NCBI GenBank assembly: GCA_964478945.1 | Contig: CAYZJV010000048.1 | Span: 1-20,781 of the forward strand | Length of the DNA stretch: 20,781 nucleotides | Reading direction: 5' to 3' | DNA from: CAYZJV01 sp964478945 | GTDB taxonomy: Bacteria; Spirochaetota; Spirochaetia; Sphaerochaetales; Sphaerochaetaceae | Part shown: positions 1-6,499 of the stretch, in pieces | Layout: each line of letters opens with the position of its first letter | How positions within the stretch are numbered: position 1 is the stretch's first letter | Notes under the pieces: generated by a model | The model's input: the letters and a program-made list of their open reading frames with translations, nothing else | Told to the model about the DNA's origin: nothing | Database searches by the model: none | Program-made: the position numbers and the translations under genes

Positions 1-7
1 CCCTTTG

Positions 8-35
8 TTGCAACTTGTTTCACTTTCGCTATAAG
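8..35 (+). promoter_or_regulatory. possible upstream sigma70-like promoter
   Basis: TTGCAA at 8-13 and TATAAG at 30-35 are separated by 16 nt, which would start transcription near 41. It would be a second, weaker promoter ahead of the ABC operon. The -35 match is only 4 of 6, and the region to about 140 is AT-rich, so chance is a real alternative. I see no gene in bases 1-246. Confidence 0.22.
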
Positions 36-140
36 AAAATTATCTCCTGATATATTGCAATAAGTATAAATTTGATATCTTTTATTTGCAGTAAAGTGTA
101 TATTGCCAACATAATTCCGATAAATTTAAATCGAATATCT

Positions 141-170
141 TTGACAACAGACTGCAACAGCTTGTATACT
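141..170 (+). promoter_or_regulatory. sigma70-like promoter of the ABC importer operon
   Basis: A perfect TTGACA lies at 141-146 and TATACT (5 of 6) at 165-170, with an 18-nt spacer. Transcription would start near 177, giving a leader of about 70 nt before the ATG at 247. It is the strongest promoter-like sequence near the start of the window and faces straight into the binding-protein gene. The -35 overlaps the second copy of a direct repeat (127-142). Confidence 0.7.
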
Positions 171-246
171 TGAACGGACATGCTCGTAAACGATCGCAAT
201 GGAGATCGCTTCGGGCTTGCAGCACACCACAGAAGGAGAATGGAAC

Positions 247-1272
247 ATGAAGAAACTTCTTATCCTCTTAATGATGTTTTCTCTGGTAGCCACGATGGTT
301 TTCGCCCAAGGCGGAGCCGAAAAAGAGGCTGACAGCGACATGATCAAGATCGCGCTCATCATTGAGAACACCATCGATGACAAGGGCTGGTGCCAAGCGA
401 TGCACGATGGCATCAAGCTCGCGATGGAACAGAATCCCGGTCGCATCGAATACAGCTACAGCGAAAAGATGAAGCCGGTCGATGCAGGGTCCGCGGTATT
501 GCAGTATGCCGGTCAGGGTTATGACATCATTATTGGCCATGGAGCCCAGTACAAGAACCTCATCACCGAGATGGCAGCCGAATATCCTGAGATTTCCTTC
601 GCTTTCGGAACAAGTTCCGAAATCGTCGGCGACAACGTATTCTCCTACATGCCCGAAAGTGAAGAAACCGGTTACCTCAACGGACTTATCGCCGGTATGC
701 TCACCAAGAGCAACACCATTGGTCTTATCGGACCTGTCGATGGTGGCGATGCCGCACGTTACAACCGCGGTTTCGTTCTTGGAGTGAAGGAGGTCAATCC
801 TTCCGCCAATGTCATGGTTGCACACACCGGTAGCTTCTCCGACTTCGTGAAGGCAACCGAAGTAGCGCAGTCGCAAATCCGCAGCGGAGCCGACATGCTC
901 ACCGGTTCCTCCCAGCAGGCTCTCGGTGGATTGCGCGCGGTAGCCGACTATCCCGATGAAGACATCTGGTGGGTTGGTCAGGATCTTGCCCAGATCGGTA
1001 TCCCCGAAGGCTACAAGGTGCTCGCGGCTTCAAGCTACAATTATGCCGCGGTAATCAACACCTTGGTTGAAAAGATCGATGCGGGAATCCTCGGTGGAGA
1101 GAATATCCCGATGAACTTCAACAATGATGGGTTCATCTTCAAGTTCAACGAAGCCACCAAGTCGAAGATCACACCCGCCATCGAAGCCAAGGTCAATGAA
1201 ACCCTTGAGGCGTTCAAGGCCCAGGCCGGACATCCTGCGGTGGTGAACTGGAGCAGTGTCAAATACAATTGA
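247..1272 (+). CDS. BMP-family ABC transporter substrate-binding protein
   Basis: This is the periplasmic binding component of the ABC importer encoded by the next three genes. The frame is open from 199, but the start is placed at 247 because AGGAG at 234-238 lies 8 nt ahead of it and the protein then begins with a signal peptide (MKKLLILL, hydrophobic core, predicted cut after VFA at residue 20). There is no cysteine at the junction, so it looks soluble rather than a lipoprotein. The 341-residue protein has the Bmp (PF02608) fold pattern: an IDDKGW segment near the N terminus, DIIIGHG, a GPVDGGD glycine-rich loop and WWVGQD near the C-terminal lobe. Relatives bind purine nucleosides (PnrA/TmpC of Treponema) or riboflavin (RfuA). 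The usual DDKSFN is DDKGWC here, so the ligand is uncertain. Family assignment is firm; substrate is inference. Confidence 0.9.
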   Translation: MKKLLILLMMFSLVATMVFAQGGAEKEADSDMIKIALIIENTIDDKGWCQAMHDGIKLAMEQNPGRIEYSYSEKMKPVDAGSAVLQYAGQGYDIIIGHGAQYKNLITEMAAEYPEISFAFGTSSEIVGDNVFSYMPESEETGYLNGLIAGMLTKSNTIGLIGPVDGGDAARYNRGFVLGVKEVNPSANVMVAHTGSFSDFVKATEVAQSQIRSGADMLTGSSQQALGGLRAVADYPDEDIWWVGQDLAQIGIPEGYKVLAASSYNYAAVINTLVEKIDAGILGGENIPMNFNNDGFIFKFNEATKSKITPAIEAKVNETLEAFKAQAGHPAVVNWSSVKYN

Positions 1273-1304
1273 TTGAGCCACAGGTGATAATGTCATGAAT
1301 ATAT

Positions 1305-1345
1305 TCCTGCATGACGGTGGACAACATCGGCATGCGGGATTTTTT
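1305..1345 (+). terminator. intrinsic terminator/attenuator inside the ABC operon
   Basis: TCCTGCATG (1305-1313) can pair with CATGCGGGA (1331-1339) in a 9-bp stem with one G-U pair. Six T residues (1340-1345) follow immediately. It lies 33 nt after the binding-protein stop and 35 nt before the ATPase start. Both flanking genes read the same way, so it should cut expression of the ATPase and permeases relative to the binding protein. The 17-nt loop is long, although a few inner pairs could shorten it. Confidence 0.7.
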
Positions 1346-1380
1346 GAATGTAATCGGAAGGACCGGATTGGAGGCCCTGC

Positions 1381-2919
1381 ATGCAACAGTTGACGAAAGC
1401 CATCGACAGCCTGCGGATCGAACACATCACCAAGAGATTCCCAGGAGTCTTGGCTTGCGACGATATTTCGTTGGAGATAGGAAAGGGTGAAGTGCTCGCA
1501 CTCGTGGGAGAAAATGGAGCGGGAAAGACCACCCTCATGAATATTCTGATGGGATTGTACCATCCCGATGAAGGAAAACTCTTCATCAACGAAGAAGAGG
1601 TCCACTTCAGATCTCCGAACGATGCATTCGCATACGGTATCGGAATGGTGCACCAACAGTACATGTTGGTTCCCAACCTCACAGTGATGGAAAACATCGC
1701 ACTTGGATTCAAACAAGCCTGGAAACCATGGAAGTTGGATCTCCAGATGGTGCGCGAACGCATTGAGGAAGTGGCCAGACAATACGGTTTGGTGGTTGAT
1801 CCCGATGCCTATATCTGGCAACTTTCGGTCGGAGAACAACAGCGGGTCGAACTGGTGAAGACCCTTTGTCTTGGAGCACGGTTCCTGATCCTTGACGAAC
1901 CGACCAGTGCGCTCACTCCCCAGGAGACCGATGAACTGATCGCATTGCTGAAGCATATGGCCGAAGAACTATCCATCATCTTCATCAGCCATAAGCTGCA
2001 GGAGGTGAAGGATCTCTCGCACAAGGTGGCCATTCTTCGACATGGAAGGGTGGTGTTCCAAGGGGACACGATAGACCATTCATCAAGTGATATCGCCGCA
2101 TTGATGACCGGGCACGAGGTGGTGCTTCCCCACAACGATGCTCCCGCATGCACGCTCGGACCCATGTTGCAGTTGAGGAACCTCAAGGTTCGCAGCGACA
2201 GGGGATTCCTTGCATTGGATGATCTTTCGCTCTATGTATGCAAAGGGGAAATCGTTGGATTGGCTGGGGTTTCCGGAAATGGACAAAGGGAACTCGCCGA
2301 AGTGATCAATGGCTTGAGGAAAGTCGAATCGGGACAAATTTTGTTCGATGGCAAGGATATCGCGAACTTTTCCCCAGCTGAGGTGATCAAGGCCGGGATG
2401 GGGTATGTTCCCGAAGAGAGGAACACCGAAGGAATCGTTCCATCCTTCTCCATGAAGGAAAACTTCATACTGAAAGACAACCAATCGGAAACCTACAGCT
2501 CACATTCGTTCATCAAGAACAAGGTGGTCGAAGAGATGGCCAACCAATTGCGGGAACAGTTCGATATCAGGAGTCCGAATATCGATGTGGCCGCGGGATC
2601 GCTCTCGGGAGGAAATATCCAGAAAGTGATTCTGGCCCGGGAGATCTCCAGGAATCCCAAGTTCCTCGTAGCGGTCTATCCCACCCGTGGACTCGACATG
2701 GGGGCGGCGGAGTTCATCCACAAGCAACTACTCAAGTTGCGCAACGAAGGAGTGGGAATCCTTCTCATCTCCGAAGAGCTTGAGGAGATCACCAACCTTT
2801 CCGACCAAGTGGCCGTAATCTTCAAGGGAAAGATCCAGAAGGTTCTTCCCAGCAGCGAAGCCAGTCGCCGTAGACTTGGCATTCTCATGGCAGGAGTGAA
2901 AGATGACGAAGAGATTTAA
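1381..2919 (+). CDS. ABC importer ATPase with two nucleotide-binding domains (nucleoside/sugar type)
   Basis: This cytoplasmic ATPase powers the importer. GGAGG at 1370-1374 sits 6 nt before the ATG. Of 512 residues, the first domain is canonical: Walker A GENGAGKTT at 43-51, Q-loop near 91-92, signature LSVGEQQ at 148-154, Walker B LILDEPT at 169-175 and H-loop His204. The second domain (about 260-500) is degenerate: the Walker A equivalent is GVSGNGQRE (296-304, no Lys), the signature is LSGGNIQK (408-415), the Walker B region reads FLVAVYPTRGLD, and the switch His is replaced (LLISEELEE). That asymmetry is normal for RbsA/MglA/YufO-like ATPases, so it is not decay. The gene overlaps the next one by 17 nt, which implies translational coupling. 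Confidence 0.92.
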   Translation: MQQLTKAIDSLRIEHITKRFPGVLACDDISLEIGKGEVLALVGENGAGKTTLMNILMGLYHPDEGKLFINEEEVHFRSPNDAFAYGIGMVHQQYMLVPNLTVMENIALGFKQAWKPWKLDLQMVRERIEEVARQYGLVVDPDAYIWQLSVGEQQRVELVKTLCLGARFLILDEPTSALTPQETDELIALLKHMAEELSIIFISHKLQEVKDLSHKVAILRHGRVVFQGDTIDHSSSDIAALMTGHEVVLPHNDAPACTLGPMLQLRNLKVRSDRGFLALDDLSLYVCKGEIVGLAGVSGNGQRELAEVINGLRKVESGQILFDGKDIANFSPAEVIKAGMGYVPEERNTEGIVPSFSMKENFILKDNQSETYSSHSFIKNKVVEEMANQLREQFDIRSPNIDVAAGSLSGGNIQKVILAREISRNPKFLVAVYPTRGLDMGAAEFIHKQLLKLRNEGVGILLISEELEEITNLSDQVAVIFKGKIQKVLPSSEASRRRLGILMAGVKDDEEI

Positions 2920-4015
2920 GACAGGTTATACGATCGGAATCATCATCCTCGCTATCGTAGTCGCCATGCTTTTGGGAGCGGTGATCCTTTGGGCGATAGG
3001 AGCGGATGTGTTCAAAACCTACTTGGTCATCCTGACCGAACCGCTCAAGAACAAGATCGGGGTGACCGAGGTATTGTTGAGAATGGTTCCGTTGATGACC
3101 ATCGCACTTGGTATCACGGTTGCCTACAGAAGTGGAATCATCAACATCGGAGCGGAAGGACAGATGGCGATTGGAATTTTGGCAACCACCGCGGTTGCAT
3201 TGGGATTTCCCGAGTTGCCCAGTTTCGTCCTCATCCCCTTCGCCGTGCTCGCGGGAGCAGTGGGAGGAGCCGCATGGGGCTTCATACCAGGGTTCCTGAA
3301 AGCAAAACTGGAGGTGAGTGAACTACTCTCCACCGTGATGCTGAATTATATCGCAGCCCAGTTGTATACCTTCTTCCTCAGGGGCCCGATGCTTGATCCG
3401 GCCGAACTGACAATGGGTAGCGGTACTCCACAGTCGATGAGACTCACGAGAAATCTCGATTTGACCCGATTCATCAAGGGAACCAGGATCCACACTGGAT
3501 TGTTCATCGCGCTCGCATTGGCAGTGATCATCTTCTTCCTATTGTGGAAAACCTCCTATGGATACAAGATGCGTGCCGCCGGGGCTTCCGAGCGGGCTGC
3601 CCGTTATGGAGGAATCAATGTTCCCAAGTATCTCATCATCGCAATGATGATCAGTGGCGCGTTCGCCGGAATCGCCGGTTCGATAGAGATCGCCGGTGTC
3701 CACCGTCGTGCGATAGAAGGGGTCACCTCGGGTTACGGATTCTCGGGAATCGTCGTAGCTCTGTTCGGAGGACTTCATCCAGCCGGCATCGTGCCCGCCG
3801 CATTCTTCTTCGGACTACTCATCTATGGAGCCGACATGACGCAAAGGCTTGTGGGCGTACCGGCCAATATGGTCCAGGTGTTGCAGGGCATCATCATCCT
3901 GGTGATCGTCTCCACCAAGATGATCCTTGCCAATCCCTATCTCATGCAGAGAGTGGAACGCAGGTGGTATGCACTGTTTGGAAAGAAGGAGTCCACCAAG
4001 GAGGTGAAGGCATGA
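2903..4015 (+). CDS. ABC transporter permease, BPD_transp_2 (nucleoside-type), first subunit
   Basis: This is an inner-membrane channel subunit of the importer, 370 residues. It starts inside the end of the ATPase gene with a GGAG just upstream. A hydrophobic segment at about 9-32 is followed by many more. The diagnostic GIINIGAEGQM (78-88) is the loop typical of BPD_transp_2 permeases of nucleoside, sugar and branched amino acid systems. A second conserved region, RAAGASERAARYGGINV at about 220-236, is the usual coupling segment facing the ATPase. It overlaps the second permease by 4 nt (ATGA). The two permeases probably form a heterodimer. Confidence 0.9.
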   Translation: MTKRFKTGYTIGIIILAIVVAMLLGAVILWAIGADVFKTYLVILTEPLKNKIGVTEVLLRMVPLMTIALGITVAYRSGIINIGAEGQMAIGILATTAVALGFPELPSFVLIPFAVLAGAVGGAAWGFIPGFLKAKLEVSELLSTVMLNYIAAQLYTFFLRGPMLDPAELTMGSGTPQSMRLTRNLDLTRFIKGTRIHTGLFIALALAVIIFFLLWKTSYGYKMRAAGASERAARYGGINVPKYLIIAMMISGAFAGIAGSIEIAGVHRRAIEGVTSGYGFSGIVVALFGGLHPAGIVPAAFFFGLLIYGADMTQRLVGVPANMVQVLQGIIILVIVSTKMILANPYLMQRVERRWYALFGKKESTKEVKA

Positions 4016-4956
4016 ATTTCGTAATCAATATCCTCTCATTGGGCATACCATTTTCAGTCGCGCTGCTTATCGCTTCCCTAGGTGAGATGTTCAACCAAAG
4101 ATCGGGAATATTCAATCTTGGATGCGAGGGAATGATGGCCATGGGGGCCTTCCTCGGCATGCTTGTTCCCTACTCCATCGGCCAAGGTGCGAACGTGCCC
4201 GGTATCTACAACTACCTTGGCCTGTTGCTCGCGATCGTGGTGGGAGCCTTGCTCGGTCTCTTCTTCGGACTGGTAGTGGTCACCTTCCGGGCTCCCCAGG
4301 GAATCGCAGGAATCGGGATGCAGATGTTCGGTGTGGGAACTGCGGGAACCTTGTTCCGTCACTTCATAGGCGGCACCCAAAGTGTTCCCGGAATCAGCAC
4401 CGCCCCGATCCCCGGTCTTGCGAATATTCCAATATTGGGACCACTTTTCTTCAACCACAATCCTTTGGTGTATGTGGCCTTCCTCTTGGTCCCTCTCGCA
4501 TGGTACGTACTGTTCAAAACCCCATGGGGATTGCGTGTACGTGCGGTTGGAACCCATCCGCGGGCAGCCGATTCCATAGGAATCCAAGTGAACAAGGTAC
4601 GCCTACAGGCCTTGGCGGTAGGAGGGGCCTTGGCTGGTTTGGCCGGTGCCTACCTGAGTCTCTGCCAAGCCAAGATGTTCAGCGATGAGATTATCGCCGG
4701 TCGAGGATTCATCGCTGTCGCCTTGGTCTATTTCGGCCAGTGGCATCCTGTGAAGATCATGGGAGGGGCACTTCTGTTCACACTTGCCCAGGCTTTACAG
4801 TTGGCGATCCAGGGTCTGGGAATCGATTTCCCCTATGAATTCCTTGTCATGTTGCCCTATCTTCTGGTCATTATCGTGTTGGCGGTTTCAAGAAAATCAA
4901 AGCTCATGGGACCGACGGCACTGGGAAAACCCTTCAACAGGGAAATGCGTACCTGA
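4012..4956 (+). CDS. ABC transporter permease, BPD_transp_2 (nucleoside-type), second subunit
   Basis: This is the partner permease of the importer, 314 residues, last gene of the operon. The frame is open far upstream (from 3544), but that part only shadows the first permease. The true start is the ATG at 4012, with GGAGG at 4000-4004 spaced 7 nt and a 4-nt overlap with the previous stop. GIFNLGCEGMM at 32-42 is the same family loop as in the first subunit. RAVGTHPRAADSIGI at about 178-192 is the coupling segment. The protein is nearly all membrane segments. Its smaller size relative to the first permease matches the usual large/small pair in BMP-linked importers. Confidence 0.9.
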   Translation: MNFVINILSLGIPFSVALLIASLGEMFNQRSGIFNLGCEGMMAMGAFLGMLVPYSIGQGANVPGIYNYLGLLLAIVVGALLGLFFGLVVVTFRAPQGIAGIGMQMFGVGTAGTLFRHFIGGTQSVPGISTAPIPGLANIPILGPLFFNHNPLVYVAFLLVPLAWYVLFKTPWGLRVRAVGTHPRAADSIGIQVNKVRLQALAVGGALAGLAGAYLSLCQAKMFSDEIIAGRGFIAVALVYFGQWHPVKIMGGALLFTLAQALQLAIQGLGIDFPYEFLVMLPYLLVIIVLAVSRKSKLMGPTALGKPFNREMRT

Positions 4957-4968
4957 ACACGTGGTGGA

Positions 4969-4997
4969 ACACCTCCTGTGATCAAAGCGGGAGGTGT
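4969..4997. terminator. U-less hairpin between convergent genes
   Basis: ACACCTCC (4969-4976) and GGAGGTGT (4990-4997) form a perfect 8-bp stem with a 13-nt loop. It fills the 41-nt gap between the second permease and the end of the winged-helix gene. Neither strand shows a T tract after the stem, so it is not a classical intrinsic terminator. It could protect 3' ends or block read-through from both sides. Confidence 0.45.
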
Positions 4998-6173
4998 CTA
5001 CACCTGTATCACCGACACTCCGGTGCACTTCGCTCCCAATGCCTTGGATATGCGCTGTGCTTCACATTCGAATTCATCGATCGCGACCCGTCCGAGTGGT
5101 TCCCCGATATCCTCAATTAAAATCGAACACTCCCTTCCCTTCCGTCTCAAGCGCCAGCCTGACACACAACGGCCATCATACAAGGCCATTCCCGGTTTTC
5201 CCGCAGATCTGAAGAAATAGCTTGCCAGTCTCTTGCCATGCACCAACATCGATCTGTCCGGAATCTCCAATAGAGGATCGGAAGGCCCGAGCAATCTGAG
5301 TCCCTCCGGTGTAGGGCATTTTTCCAGAACAGGCACATCATCCTTCAACAACCATCCCAGCTTGTCATCCCACTCCACTATTTCAAGTTCCTCCCCAGAT
5401 ACCCCATCCCACAATCTCTGGGCGTGCATCCCATCCATCCCAGCCCATACCGCGAAGGATTGAACATCCCCGGGACCATACTCGTGAAGATAGCGCATCA
5501 CCAGTTCAGTGCCATGAATCTCGTCATCCTTATCCATGCGAGGTTCCAGACGATAGAGGAAACCTTGTCCCGTTTTTCCTTGTACCAATGCAATGGGAAG
5601 AGAAAGTGAGGCTATGGGAAGAAGATACCGCACCAAAGATTCTCCCAGGGTCTGTCCCTCGAACAGAGGTGATGGCCAACTCCAGATTTCCTTCATCGAA
5701 TCCGAAAGCTGTTCCATCATCGATTCGGAGACTACTTTTCCAAGCTGTGTTTTGGTCATGACCCTGGTACCCACTACTTGGGACATCGTCTCCAACAACA
5801 GTCTTAGCACCTCCGAGGAAGCCATTCCGAGGGGAAGGAGCAGGGGCTCGGCGCCTGGTACCATCGCCGACAGTTCCCTCTCATCGACAGGAAAAAGTGA
5901 TCGATTGCACAATGACCAGTGTGAACGTAGTATGGTCCTGACGGTCCCACGTATTCCTATGGTACGTACGGCAATTCCTTCCTCGAATAGATGGTCGAGT
6001 GTGGAGACTTCGATTCCTTCCACTCGAGCGGCGAGTGCGATGGCAAGGGAAGCGGTGTTTGGCGTATGGAATCCTGTGGTGGCGAGCGGACGAAGGTTAT
6101 CCGTTCTCACCATGAGGTGTTGGACCTCCAACAATCTTCTGAAAATATCCTCTTTCCCATAAGTGAATTGCAC
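4998..6173 (-). CDS. winged-helix DNA-binding protein of the HTH_42 (PF06224) family
   Basis: The start is placed at the GTG at 6173, which has AGGAG at 6182-6186 with 8-nt spacing. The frame is open to an ATG at 6230, but that ATG has no good ribosome site and lies upstream of a possible promoter. The 391-residue protein carries family landmarks: an IRGTVRTI segment near residue 75, MTKTQLGK in the middle, a winged-helix stretch around YLHEYGPGDVQSFAVWAG, LRLLGPSDPLLEIPDR, and a C-terminal GKPGMALYDGRCVSGWRLRR. Relatives include AlkZ/YcaQ DNA glycosylases and many uncharacterised actinobacterial-type proteins. I do not find the catalytic QxQ/QxD of AlkZ where it should be, so glycosylase activity is doubtful. 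It is a single gene facing away from its neighbours. Family fairly sure; role unknown. Confidence 0.72.
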   Translation of the reverse strand: MQFTYGKEDIFRRLLEVQHLMVRTDNLRPLATTGFHTPNTASLAIALAARVEGIEVSTLDHLFEEGIAVRTIGIRGTVRTILRSHWSLCNRSLFPVDERELSAMVPGAEPLLLPLGMASSEVLRLLLETMSQVVGTRVMTKTQLGKVVSESMMEQLSDSMKEIWSWPSPLFEGQTLGESLVRYLLPIASLSLPIALVQGKTGQGFLYRLEPRMDKDDEIHGTELVMRYLHEYGPGDVQSFAVWAGMDGMHAQRLWDGVSGEELEIVEWDDKLGWLLKDDVPVLEKCPTPEGLRLLGPSDPLLEIPDRSMLVHGKRLASYFFRSAGKPGMALYDGRCVSGWRLRRKGRECSILIEDIGEPLGRVAIDEFECEAQRISKALGAKCTGVSVIQV

Positions 6174-6181
6174 GAGAAATA

Positions 6182-6186
6182 CTCCT
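6182..6186 (-). promoter_or_regulatory. ribosome binding site that decides a GTG start
   Basis: On the minus strand this reads AGGAG, 8 nt before GTG at 6173, in frame with the winged-helix gene. It is the best ribosome site among the possible starts (6230 ATG, 6173 GTG, 6113 ATG). Confidence 0.65.
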
Positions 6187-6194
6187 ATAGCGAC

Positions 6195-6223
6195 AGTATG
6201 GCGCGTAACGGTTGCCAATGCAA
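6195..6223 (-). promoter_or_regulatory. possible promoter of the winged-helix gene with an inverted repeat in its spacer
   Basis: On the minus strand TTGCAT (6223-6218) and CATACT (6200-6195) are 17 nt apart. This would start transcription near 6188, only about 15 nt before the GTG start. The hexamers match the consensus poorly (3 and 4 of 6). A perfect inverted repeat, GGTTGC-CAAT-GCAACC at 6210-6225, covers the -35 and spacer and could be an operator, possibly for the winged-helix protein itself (inference). Confidence 0.3.
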
Positions 6224-6270
6224 CCATCATTCACCGATGCACGCTTTTGCAACACTTTTAGCGAAAAACA

Positions 6271-6298
6271 TTGACAAAACACTACACTCGGATAGAAT
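6271..6298 (+). promoter_or_regulatory. sigma70-like promoter of the xanthine dehydrogenase-like gene
   Basis: A perfect TTGACA (6271-6276) and TAGAAT (6293-6298, 5 of 6) are separated by 16 nt. The predicted start near 6305 leaves about 195 nt before the ATG at 6500. It is the only good promoter in the intergenic region that points towards this gene. Confidence 0.62.
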
Positions 6299-6304
6299 TG
6301 GTAG

Positions 6305-6499
6305 TGATGATGGTATCACAGTCTGTTGCATCGAAACTGCATATGCAGATAACCGAAGGCACTATCTGGATGTACACACCGATGCATGTACTAAGCGGCT
6401 AATCATTGACATATCGCCATCGCTGACCGAGACGGAGGGGTTGCCACACAACCTTTGGAAAAAATATGTCTTGTTGTTTGGATGGAAGGAAGAGAACTG
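6305..6499 (+). other. long 5' leader of the xanthine dehydrogenase-like gene
   Basis: This stretch contains no convincing gene. Small structures are visible: GTGAT-6 nt-ATCAC (6304-6319), a perfect 12-bp palindrome CTGCATATGCAG (6337-6348), and GTACA/TGTAC arms around 6371-6390. No purine-riboswitch core and no molybdenum-cofactor riboswitch that I could recognise is present, but I cannot fold or search it here. The length suggests post-transcriptional control, or a transcription start closer to the gene than I have placed it. Confidence 0.35.

Noticed and set aside
1..246. Purine riboswitch ahead of the nucleoside-type importer
   Set aside because: I looked for the conserved three-way-junction core and loop sequences and did not find them; the leader after the promoter is only about 70 nt.
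1030..1956. Long minus-strand open frame of 308 codons across the binding-protein/ATPase junction
   Set aside because: It lies antisense to two clear genes, crosses an intergenic terminator, and its translation resembles no protein; it is a shadow of codon bias.
2268..2316. Broken Walker A in the second ATPase domain as a sign of pseudogenisation
   Set aside because: Loss of the Walker A lysine in the second half is normal for this ATPase class, and the rest of the frame is intact.
3544..4011. N-terminal extension of the second permease
   Set aside because: The in-frame extension reads the first permease gene in another frame; the ATG at 4012 has a strong ribosome site and yields a normal family start.
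4998..6173. DNA glycosylase AlkZ/YcaQ
   Set aside because: The family resemblance is to PF06224 in general, and the catalytic QxQ/QxD motif expected near the N terminus is not visible.
6406..6411. Second TTGACA in the leader as a promoter closer to the xanthine dehydrogenase-like gene
   Set aside because: There is no acceptable -10 hexamer 15-19 nt downstream.
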